DNA of 14,894 nucleotides from Flavobacteriales bacterium (GTDB lineage: Bacteria; Bacteroidota; Bacteroidia; Flavobacteriales; Flavobacteriaceae), in NCBI GenBank assembly GCA_027032855.1, contig JALVLX010000063.1, positions 1-14,894 of the forward strand, in the 5' to 3' direction. A model generated the notes under the pieces. That model saw nothing but the letters and a program-made list of their open reading frames with translations. It did not search any database and was not told the DNA's origin. Of this stretch, positions 8,232-14,004 are shown piece after piece. The first letter of the stretch is position 1. Every line of letters starts with the position of its first letter. A program made the translations under genes and the position numbers.

Positions 8232-10667
8232 ATGAAGATATCGTATAATTGGTTAAAACAGTTTGTAAACATTGACTGGCCGGCCGAAAAAACAGGCGAA
8301 TTATTGACTGATTTAGGTCTGGAAGTTGAAGGAATTGAGCATTTTGAATCCGTAAAAGGCGGTTTGAAAGGTGTTGTGACCGGGAAAGTTTTGGAGGTCA
8401 AAAAACACCCCAATGCAGATAAATTGTCCGTTACCAAAGTAGATTTGGGAACAGGAGAACCGGTGCAAATTGTTTGTGGTGCACCCAATGTTGCCGAAGG
8501 CCAAATTGTGCCTGTTGCTACGATTGGTACAGTCTTGTATGACAAAGACAACAATGAATTTAAAATCAAGAAAGGAAAAATCAGAGGCGAGGTCAGTTTT
8601 GGTATGATTTGCGCTGAAGATGAATTGGGATTAGGAGATAATCATGACGGTATTATGGTACTGGATGAGGCTGTTGAAGTAGGTAAGAATTTTAGTGAAA
8701 TCATGGAGATTGAAACAGATGAAGTTTTTGAGATTGGGCTGACACCCAACCGTGCCGATGCGATGAGCCATTTGGGAGTTGCCAGAGATTTGAGAGCCGG
8801 TTTGACACATCTCAAGGAAGAAGTGAGTTTTAATACGCCTTCAGTTTCAAAATTTAATGTAGATAGCAAAACGCGTCCTATTCAAATTGAAATTAAAGAT
8901 AAGGATAAATGTCCGCATTATGCCGGTATTACAATCAATAATGTCAAAATAGGACCGTCACCAAAGTGGATGCAAAACCGCTTAAAAGCCATAGGTTTGT
9001 CGCCAATTAATAATGTGGTTGATATTACCAATTATGTGATGCATGAGTTGGGACAACCTTTGCATGCTTTTGATGCAGAAAAAATTCATGGCCATAAAAT
9101 CGTTGTTAAAACTGCTGAAGCCGGCGATACTTTGACCACTCTTGACGGCGTTGAACGCAAATTGCATCCGGATGATCTGATTATTTATAATGAAAAATCA
9201 CCGATGGTAATAGCCGGCGTATTTGGTGGTATTGATTCCGGTATAACCGAAGAAACGACGGATATTTTCTTGGAAAGTGCTTATTTTGATCCGGTTACGG
9301 TTCGTAAAGCTGCAAAACGACATGGCTTAAATACGGATTCTTCTTTCAGATTTGAACGTGGTATAGACCCTGAAATGACGGTTTTTGCTTTGAAAAGAGC
9401 CGTTACTTTGATAAAAGAGTATGCCGAAGCGGAAATCATCACGGACTTGATTGATGTTTATCCAAACAAAATTGAACCGCATAGTATTTCTTTATCTTAT
9501 GATTATTTGAATACTTTGGCCGGTAATAAAATTGATAAGAATATTATAAAAAACATTTTGGCATCTTTAGAAATAAAGATAACTTCCGAAACGGAACATG
9601 GTTTAAACTTGATTGTGCCGGCATACAGAGTTGATGTTACCCGTCAGGCTGATATTGTTGAAGAAATATTGCGTGTTTACGGATATAACAATATCGATTT
9701 TTCTACTAAAATAAATGCCAGTGTCGAAAAGTCCGACAAAATGGCTTCATATAAAATAGAAAATATTGTTGCTGAATTTTTGCGTGGTCGTGGTTTTACC
9801 GAAATTATGTCCAATTCTTTGACCACACCGAAGTACGTAAAGTTATCAGCTCAAATTAACGATAAATCAACAGTACAAATTCTCAATCCCTTGAGTCAGG
9901 ATTTAAGCGTTTTACGTCAATCAATGTTGTTTAGCGCTTTGGAATCTGTAGCTTACAATATGAACCGGAAACAAGCTGATTTGAAGTTTTTTGAATTTGG
10001 AAAAGTTTACAATCAATACGGTGAAGGCAAATATGTTGAAGAAAAACATTTGTCGGTAATAATGACAGGTAAGTTGACGTCGGAAAACTGGATGGAGCCG
10101 TCACAACATACCGGTTTTTATCATTTAAAAGGACAGGTTGAAGCCGTTTTGAACCGTTTTGGCATTCGAGATTACAAGATAAAATCGGGTAAAAACGCAG
10201 ATTTGCATGAAAGTATCATTTTTGAAGTCGGTAAAACAACTGTTGTTACTTTGGGAAAGGTAAAACCGGTTATCAAAAAACATTTTAGTATCGGGAAAGA
10301 TGTGTATTTTGCAGATTTTCTATGGGACAACCTTCTGGAATTGATTAAGAAATTCAGTCAAGTTGCCTATAGAGACATTCCTAAATTCCCTTCTGTCAGA
10401 CGGGATTTGGCTTTAGAGGTTGATAAACACATCAGTTATAAAGACTTATATGATTTAGCTTTTGATTCTGAAAGAAAGCTGTTGCAAGGAGTTAATTTGT
10501 TTGATGTATATGAAGGAGATAAAATTGCCGAAGGAAAAAAATCTTATGCCATGAGTTTTGTTTTGCAAGACAATCGTAAAACACTGAACGATAAGCAAAT
10601 AGATAGGGTTATGAATAAGATTTTCCAAAATTTTGAACAGAAATTAGGAGCAAAACTTCGTAAATAA
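8232..10667 (+). CDS. pheT: Phenylalanine--tRNA ligase beta subunit
   Basis: This is the beta chain of the cytosolic alpha2beta2 phenylalanyl-tRNA synthetase. It binds tRNA(Phe) and hydrolyses misacylated Tyr-tRNA(Phe). It is complete at 811 residues, normal for the family. Order of domains: canonical N-terminus MKISYNWLKQFV; OB-fold tRNA-binding domain at about 40-150 (HPNADKLSVTKVD, CGAPNV); the TPNRADAMSHLGVARDL junction at about 171-187; B3/B4 editing region at about 205-400 with NNVVDITNYVMHELGQPLHA and HGLNTDSSFRFERGIDP; B5 DNA-binding-like domain at about 425-495 (VPAYRVDVTRQADIVEEILR); catalytic-core-like domain at about 505-700; and the C-terminal anticodon-binding FDX-ACB domain at about 718-811, beginning YRDIPKFPSVRRDLAL. 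The alpha-subunit gene pheS is not in the window, so the two subunits are encoded apart or pheS lies elsewhere. The gene stands alone between two terminators. Confidence 0.98.
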   Translation: MKISYNWLKQFVNIDWPAEKTGELLTDLGLEVEGIEHFESVKGGLKGVVTGKVLEVKKHPNADKLSVTKVDLGTGEPVQIVCGAPNVAEGQIVPVATIGTVLYDKDNNEFKIKKGKIRGEVSFGMICAEDELGLGDNHDGIMVLDEAVEVGKNFSEIMEIETDEVFEIGLTPNRADAMSHLGVARDLRAGLTHLKEEVSFNTPSVSKFNVDSKTRPIQIEIKDKDKCPHYAGITINNVKIGPSPKWMQNRLKAIGLSPINNVVDITNYVMHELGQPLHAFDAEKIHGHKIVVKTAEAGDTLTTLDGVERKLHPDDLIIYNEKSPMVIAGVFGGIDSGITEETTDIFLESAYFDPVTVRKAAKRHGLNTDSSFRFERGIDPEMTVFALKRAVTLIKEYAEAEIITDLIDVYPNKIEPHSISLSYDYLNTLAGNKIDKNIIKNILASLEIKITSETEHGLNLIVPAYRVDVTRQADIVEEILRVYGYNNIDFSTKINASVEKSDKMASYKIENIVAEFLRGRGFTEIMSNSLTTPKYVKLSAQINDKSTVQILNPLSQDLSVLRQSMLFSALESVAYNMNRKQADLKFFEFGKVYNQYGEGKYVEEKHLSVIMTGKLTSENWMEPSQHTGFYHLKGQVEAVLNRFGIRDYKIKSGKNADLHESIIFEVGKTTVVTLGKVKPVIKKHFSIGKDVYFADFLWDNLLELIKKFSQVAYRDIPKFPSVRRDLALEVDKHISYKDLYDLAFDSERKLLQGVNLFDVYEGDKIAEGKKSYAMSFVLQDNRKTLNDKQIDRVMNKIFQNFEQKLGAKLRK

Positions 10668-10693
10668 ATAGGCAAGAGAAAACAGTATATAAT

Positions 10694-10739
10694 AATTACG
10701 TCCGACATCTGGCATCAGACATCGGACGTAATTTTTTTT
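10694..10739 (+). terminator. Long hairpin terminator between convergent pheT and accC
   Basis: A perfect 12-bp stem pairs AATTACGTCCGA (10694-10705) with TCGGACGTAATT (10722-10733), followed by a T run to 10739. Within the 16-nt loop, TCTG pairs with CAGA around a GCAT tetraloop, leaving a CA/CA internal loop. The strong U-tract favours termination of pheT. On the minus strand the trailing sequence is AATTATTATATA, a weaker U-tract, so it may also serve accC less efficiently. The internal sequence is a 7-nt repeat (gacatc, ggcatc, gacatc, gacgta at 10704, 10711, 10718, 10725). Confidence 0.85.
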
Positions 10740-10750
10740 ATTAAAAGAAA

Positions 10751-12124
10751 TTACTTAACGTTTCTTTCGTATTCTTTGAGGTAAGATTCATCCAATTCAA
10801 AATCTTCCATAAATTTGGTGGTATAATTACCTGCAATAAAATCAGGATCGTCCATTAATTGTCTGTGGAAAGGAATGGTTGTTTTGACACCTTCAATTAC
10901 AAACTCATCTAAAGCACGTTTCATTTTTTCGATGGCTTCTTCGCGGGTTTGAGCAGTTGTAATTAACTTGGCAATCATAGAGTCATAGTAAGGTGGTATC
11001 ACATAACCTTGATAAGCGTGTGTGTCAAGACGTACGCCGTGTCCTCCCGGTGCATGGAAGGTTTTAATAACTCCCGGCGAAGGACGAAAATCATTAAAAG
11101 CATCTTCAGCATTGATACGACATTCTATGGAATGTAATTTTGGGAAATAGTTTACACCCAAAATAGGAACACCGGCTGCGACTTTAATTTGCTCTCTGAT
11201 TAAATCATAGTCGATAACTTGTTCCGTAATAGGGTGTTCTACTTGGATACGGGTATTCATTTCCATAAAGTAGAAATTGCGGTGCTTATCAACCAAAAAT
11301 TCAACTGTTCCAACGCCTTCGTAGCTGATACTTTCTGCTGCTTTGACGGCGGCTTCTCCCATTTTTTCTCGAAGTTCGTCAGTCATAAACGGCGAAGGTG
11401 TTTCTTCAATCAATTTTTGATGGCGTCGTTGTATGGAGCAGTCTCTTTCTGATAAGTGTGCAGCTTTACCATATTGATCACCGATTATTTGAATTTCAAT
11501 ATGTCGTGGTTCTTCGATAAGTTTTTCAAGGTACATACCGTCGTTGCCAAAAGCAGCTTTTGATTCTTGACGGGCATCGTCCCAAGCTTTTTTCAAATCT
11601 TCTTTTTGCCATACGGCACGCATACCTTTTCCACCCCCACCGGCAGTTGCTTTAAGCATCACAGGATAGCCTATTTTGTCAGCTAATTTTTCGGCTTCTT
11701 CATAAGATTCTAACAAACCTTTTGAACCGGGAACCGTAGGCACACCGGCTTCAATCATGGTTTTTTTAGCCGTAGCTTTATCTCCCATGCGGTTAATCAT
11801 ATCGGGGGTTGGTCCTATGAATTTTAAATTATGGTCTTCGCAGAGCTTGGCAAATTTGGCATTTTCGGCCAAAAAACCGTATCCGGGATGAATGGCGTCT
11901 GCATTAGTAATTTCAGCAGCAGCAATGATATTGGGAATATTCAGATAAGATTCGTTACTTGCAGGCGGTCCTATTTTAACCGCTTCGTCGGCAAAACGGA
12001 CGTGCAAACTGTTTTCGTCAGCCGTTGAGTAAACTGCTACGGTTTTTATCCCCATCTCTTTACAAGTACGGATAATACGCAAAGCAATTTCACCACGGTT
12101 GGCAATTAATATTTTTTTAAACAT
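10751..12124 (-). CDS. accC: Acetyl-CoA carboxylase, biotin carboxylase subunit
   Basis: This enzyme carboxylates biotin on AccB using ATP and bicarbonate, the first half-reaction of malonyl-CoA synthesis. It is complete at 457 residues, close to the usual 445-500. The N-terminal Rossmann-like domain starts KKILIANRGEIALRIIRT, with IHPGYGFLAENA at about 78-89. The ATP-grasp domain shows K116, K158, the glycine loop AGGGGKGM (161-168) and H208, then E275 and E288 as metal ligands, N290, R292 and E296 in MEMNTRIQVEHPITE, and R336 in the C-terminal domain (IECRINAED). All correspond to catalytic or ATP/biotin-binding positions of E. coli AccC. There is no fused carrier domain. The ATG follows the accB stop by 18 bp without a Shine-Dalgarno sequence, so the two are almost certainly cotranscribed. 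It could in principle be the carboxylase of another acyl-CoA carboxylase, but the AccB partner favours acetyl-CoA. Confidence 0.96.
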   Translation of the reverse strand: MFKKILIANRGEIALRIIRTCKEMGIKTVAVYSTADENSLHVRFADEAVKIGPPASNESYLNIPNIIAAAEITNADAIHPGYGFLAENAKFAKLCEDHNLKFIGPTPDMINRMGDKATAKKTMIEAGVPTVPGSKGLLESYEEAEKLADKIGYPVMLKATAGGGGKGMRAVWQKEDLKKAWDDARQESKAAFGNDGMYLEKLIEEPRHIEIQIIGDQYGKAAHLSERDCSIQRRHQKLIEETPSPFMTDELREKMGEAAVKAAESISYEGVGTVEFLVDKHRNFYFMEMNTRIQVEHPITEQVIDYDLIREQIKVAAGVPILGVNYFPKLHSIECRINAEDAFNDFRPSPGVIKTFHAPGGHGVRLDTHAYQGYVIPPYYDSMIAKLITTAQTREEAIEKMKRALDEFVIEGVKTTIPFHRQLMDDPDFIAGNYTTKFMEDFELDESYLKEYERNVK

Positions 12125-12142
12125 ATAAATACATTTTAATTA

Positions 12143-12634
12143 CTATATAGGCTCAACTAAAAATAGTGGTTGGTCAAATTCAACAGGCGTTGCATCTTCA
12201 ACCAAAACTTTTACGATTTTACCGGAAACTTCAGATTCAATTTCGTTGAAAAGTTTCATAGCTTCAATGATACAGACGATGTCTCCTTCATTGATGCTAT
12301 CACCAACTTCAACATAAGGCGGTTTGTCGGGAGCCGGTTTGCGATAGAAGGTTCCGATGATAGGGGCTTTTATAGTAATGTATTTTGATTCATCAATTTC
12401 ATTAGCGGGAGCTTGAGCTGCAGGCGCTGTAGGTGCTGCGGGCGCAGATGCAACAGGAGTCGCCTGAGGAATTGCTGCCGGAACGGCTGCAGGTACAGCT
12501 GTTACAACTTGTTGAACGGCTGCTTCAGACTTGTTTTTGATAGTCAGTTTATAATCGTTATATTCGATTTTTACTTCACTGACGCCTGATTTGGAAACCA
12601 ATTTTATGAGGTTTTGTACTTCTCTAATATCCAT
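12143..12634 (-). CDS. accB: Acetyl-CoA carboxylase biotin carboxyl carrier protein
   Basis: This is the carrier whose biotin shuttles CO2 from AccC to the carboxyltransferase (AccA/AccD, not in the window). It is complete at 163 residues. The N-terminal segment DIREVQNLIKLVSKSGVSEV (2-21) is typical of AccB. A Pro/Ala-rich linker runs from about 45 to 78. The biotinyl domain is at about 86-163 and has the biotinylation motif EAMKL, with the modified lysine at K127. It also has the AccB-type thumb between RKPAPDKPPYVEVGD and the barrel, which separates true AccB from generic biotin domains. The stop is TAG. The gene starts 148 bp after rpmF, beyond a terminator, and leads into accC 18 bp downstream. 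The ATG at 12634 is preceded by A/T-rich sequence and no Shine-Dalgarno sequence. Confidence 0.96.
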   Translation of the reverse strand: MDIREVQNLIKLVSKSGVSEVKIEYNDYKLTIKNKSEAAVQQVVTAVPAAVPAAIPQATPVASAPAAPTAPAAQAPANEIDESKYITIKAPIIGTFYRKPAPDKPPYVEVGDSINEGDIVCIIEAMKLFNEIESEVSGKIVKVLVEDATPVEFDQPLFLVEPI

Positions 12635-12676
12635 ATCTATTAATTTTAATTAGTTTTTTTTGTTTGTTTTTACGAG

Positions 12677-12683
12677 CAAAATA
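12677..12683 (-). promoter_or_regulatory. Possible accBC promoter, degenerate -7 element
   Basis: On the minus strand this reads TATTTTG, one base short of the Bacteroidota TAnnTTTG box. It lies about 43 bp upstream of the accB ATG, between the rpmF terminator and the gene. A T-rich stretch ending TTTTTTG lies upstream, but its spacing is too short for a normal -33 box. A promoter is expected here because the preceding unit is terminated, but this exact site is only a candidate. Confidence 0.3.
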
Positions 12684-12726
12684 GAAAAAAAAACACAAAA
12701 AAGAACTGTTTTTTGTTTAAAAATGC

Positions 12727-12763
12727 AAAAAACGCCATTTTTTTACTGAAAAATGGCGTTTTT
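12727..12763 (-). terminator. Intrinsic terminator downstream of rpmF
   Basis: Reading the minus strand, AAAAACGCCATTTTT pairs with a complementary arm ending AAAAATGGCGTTTTT around a short CAGTAA-like loop, followed by more T (TTTTTTGCATTTTT). It begins about 20 bp after the rpmF stop. It separates the yceD-rpmF unit from accBC. On the plus strand the T run is shorter, and no plus-strand gene is present. Confidence 0.88.
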
Positions 12764-12782
12764 GCTAGTTTCTTTGTGATTT

Positions 12783-12977
12783 TTAAGCTTCTTCTTGCTC
12801 AGGGTCTATTACAACTTTTCCTTTGTAATATAATTTTCCTTCATGCCAGTGCGCTCTGTGATACAAATGAGCTTCACCGGTAGTCGAATCAATTGCTATT
12901 TGAGGCATATTGATTTTGTAATGTGTTCTTCTTTTACGGCCTCTTTGTTTTGATATTTTTCTCTTAGGATGTGCCAT
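12783..12977 (-). CDS. rpmF: 50S ribosomal protein L32 (cysteine-free type)
   Basis: A 64-residue basic ribosomal protein of the large subunit. The N-terminus MAHPKRKISKQRGRKRRTHY is diagnostic of L32. The middle and end, GEAHLYHRAHWHEGKLYYKG and VVID, match the flavobacterial form. The four cysteines that bind zinc in many L32 proteins are absent; there is no Cys in the protein, so this form should not need zinc. The acidic tail (DPEQEEA) is short. The ATG lies 2 bp after the stop of the DUF177 gene, so the pair should be cotranscribed and possibly translationally coupled. An intrinsic terminator follows. Confidence 0.97.
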   Translation of the reverse strand: MAHPKRKISKQRGRKRRTHYKINMPQIAIDSTTGEAHLYHRAHWHEGKLYYKGKVVIDPEQEEA

Positions 12978-12979
12978 CT

Positions 12980-13528
12980 TTATTGCTTTTTATCAGTTAT
13001 TATATTTTTTAATGTCGCCCAACGCGGGTCAATTTTTTTTTCTTCAGAATCTGTTACCATTTCTAAATCGTCGTCATAGTTGACAATGTACTTGGCATTA
13101 CCGGCAATTTTTTTACCTGAAACTATATCAGGATGGATACGTTTTGCCGGCATACTCAACACAACCGATTCGTAAATCTGTTGTGCAATATTAAACAAGT
13201 ATGCGTTAAACGGGATAATGATTAAATCGTCACGGTCGTCATTGAATGTTTCCCCGAACTTAACGATAAAATCCAAATTACCTTCAATCTTTTGGTCAAA
13301 CTCTTCGCCACTCACATCACATATTACCTGAACGGTGCCGGTGTTGTGAATGCTAAACTCCAAAAGTTGTTCGCTCTTGTTTAAATCTATCACTATGTCA
13401 ATATCACATTGGTCAAATTCATCGTTGTCAAACAGCTCAAAAAACTTGTGGTCAAGGTGAAACTTGTATTGGTGCTTGCCGTTTTTCAGACCACTAAATT
13501 TGATATCATACGATTTCAATGCCTTCAT
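12980..13528 (-). CDS. DUF177/YceD family protein, 23S rRNA accumulation factor homologue
   Basis: A cytosolic acidic protein of 182 residues with the ATG at 13528. I recognise the family from the start MKALKSYDIKFSGLKNGKHQ, the central VQVICDVSGEEFDQKIEG and DFIVKFGETFNDD segments, IYESVVLSMPAKRIHPD, and the C-terminal DPRWATLKNI. YceD homologues affect 23S rRNA levels and are nearly always encoded just before rpmF, as here (2-bp gap). An in-frame TTG at 13549 would add seven residues, but it overlaps a good promoter -7 box at 13547-13554, so the ATG is preferred. Family members in Bacteroidota lack the CxxC pair of some homologues; only one cysteine is seen here. Exact molecular function is not established. 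Confidence 0.9.
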   Translation of the reverse strand: MKALKSYDIKFSGLKNGKHQYKFHLDHKFFELFDNDEFDQCDIDIVIDLNKSEQLLEFSIHNTGTVQVICDVSGEEFDQKIEGNLDFIVKFGETFNDDRDDLIIIPFNAYLFNIAQQIYESVVLSMPAKRIHPDIVSGKKIAGNAKYIVNYDDDLEMVTDSEEKKIDPRWATLKNIITDKKQ

Positions 13529-13546
13529 CTTCACTATTTGAGCCTG

Positions 13547-13581
13547 CAAATTTACAAATATTTTTGAGAATATGAAACAAA
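13547..13581 (-). promoter_or_regulatory. Promoter of the yceD-rpmF unit
   Basis: On the minus strand, TTTG (13578-13581) is separated by 23 bp from TAAATTTG (13547-13554), an exact match to the Bacteroidota -7 box TAnnTTTG followed by CA. The spacing fits the looser TTG-N17-23-TAnnTTTG form described for Flavobacterium. Transcription would begin near 13540, about 12 nt before the ATG at 13528. This placement also decides the start codon of the DUF177 gene. Confidence 0.65.
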
Positions 13582-13588
13582 TTGTGTT

Positions 13589-13665
13589 GAAAGTTCAAAG
13601 TTAAATGTTAAAAGTCAAGTAACTAGTAGCAAGTAGCAAGTGGCAAGTGGCAAGTATCAAGTAGG
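13589..13665. repeat. Degenerate 7-nt tandem repeat (AAGTnnN)
   Basis: The core AAGT (or ATGT/TAGT) recurs at 13591, 13598, 13605 and 13612, then after one 5-nt step at 13617, 13624, 13631, 13638, 13645, 13652 and 13659. All other steps are exactly 7 nt. The first four units read like caAAGTt; the later ones are AAGTAGC or AAGTGGC. There is no open frame and no stable hairpin. It fills the spacer between the acylphosphatase and DUF177 genes, upstream of the latter's promoter. The rest of the 170-bp spacer (13666-13719) shows nothing else I can support. Confidence 0.85.
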
Positions 13666-13719
13666 TGGATTGGTTATAAAATCTTATCTTTGGATTAATT
13701 TGATTTTGATAAAAAAAGT

Positions 13720-14001
13720 TTACCGAATAATCTCAAATGATTTATAGCCGGTACATTTTTCTTTTGTCTCTACATCAACCTGATCAACTCTTGATAAAGG
13801 AGAGCCGGTATGTAACCATTTGATAAATTTATCCAACAGCGCATCGTCAGTGCTTTCCACTTCAACATAAACACTGCCGTCGGGCATGTTTTGTACGGTG
13901 CCGTTGAGTTGAAGTGCGTCAGCTTGGTCTTTGGTGTATTTGCGAAACCAAACGCCTTGCACTTTACCGGTAACTTTGATATTCAAATGTTTGCAAGCCA
14001 T
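13720..14001 (-). CDS. acyP: Acylphosphatase
   Basis: A small cytosolic hydrolase of carboxyl-phosphate bonds such as those in acetyl phosphate or 1,3-bisphosphoglycerate. It is complete at 93 residues, the usual size. The signature VTGKVQGVWFRKYTKDQA gives the phosphate-binding loop (Q15-R20) with catalytic R20. The second block, LNGTVQNMPDGSVYVEVES, gives catalytic N38. The C-terminus GYKSFEIIR is also typical. The ATG at 14001 lies 3 bp after the stop of the upstream secreted-protein gene. A TATATTTG box inside that gene suggests independent transcription. No clear terminator follows; the 7-nt repeat spacer begins soon after. The physiological substrate cannot be read from the sequence. 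Confidence 0.95.
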   Translation of the reverse strand: MACKHLNIKVTGKVQGVWFRKYTKDQADALQLNGTVQNMPDGSVYVEVESTDDALLDKFIKWLHTGSPLSRVDQVDVETKEKCTGYKSFEIIR

Positions 14002-14004
14002 GAT

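Noticed and set aside
10668..10693. Possible small RNA or leader between the pheT stop and the hairpin.
   Set aside because: Only 26 bp, no promoter-like box and no open frame; best explained as the 3' untranslated end of pheT.
13529..13549. Seven-residue N-terminal extension of the DUF177 protein from a TTG start.
   Set aside because: Overlaps the -7 box and lies upstream of the predicted transcription start; the family normally begins at the MKxLK segment.
13685..13692. TATCTTTG on the plus strand, an exact TAnnTTTG box pointing antisense into the acylphosphatase gene.
   Set aside because: No TTG at -33 spacing, no plus-strand gene or hairpin-bounded RNA downstream; an 8-mer with two free positions occurs by chance often in AT-rich DNA.
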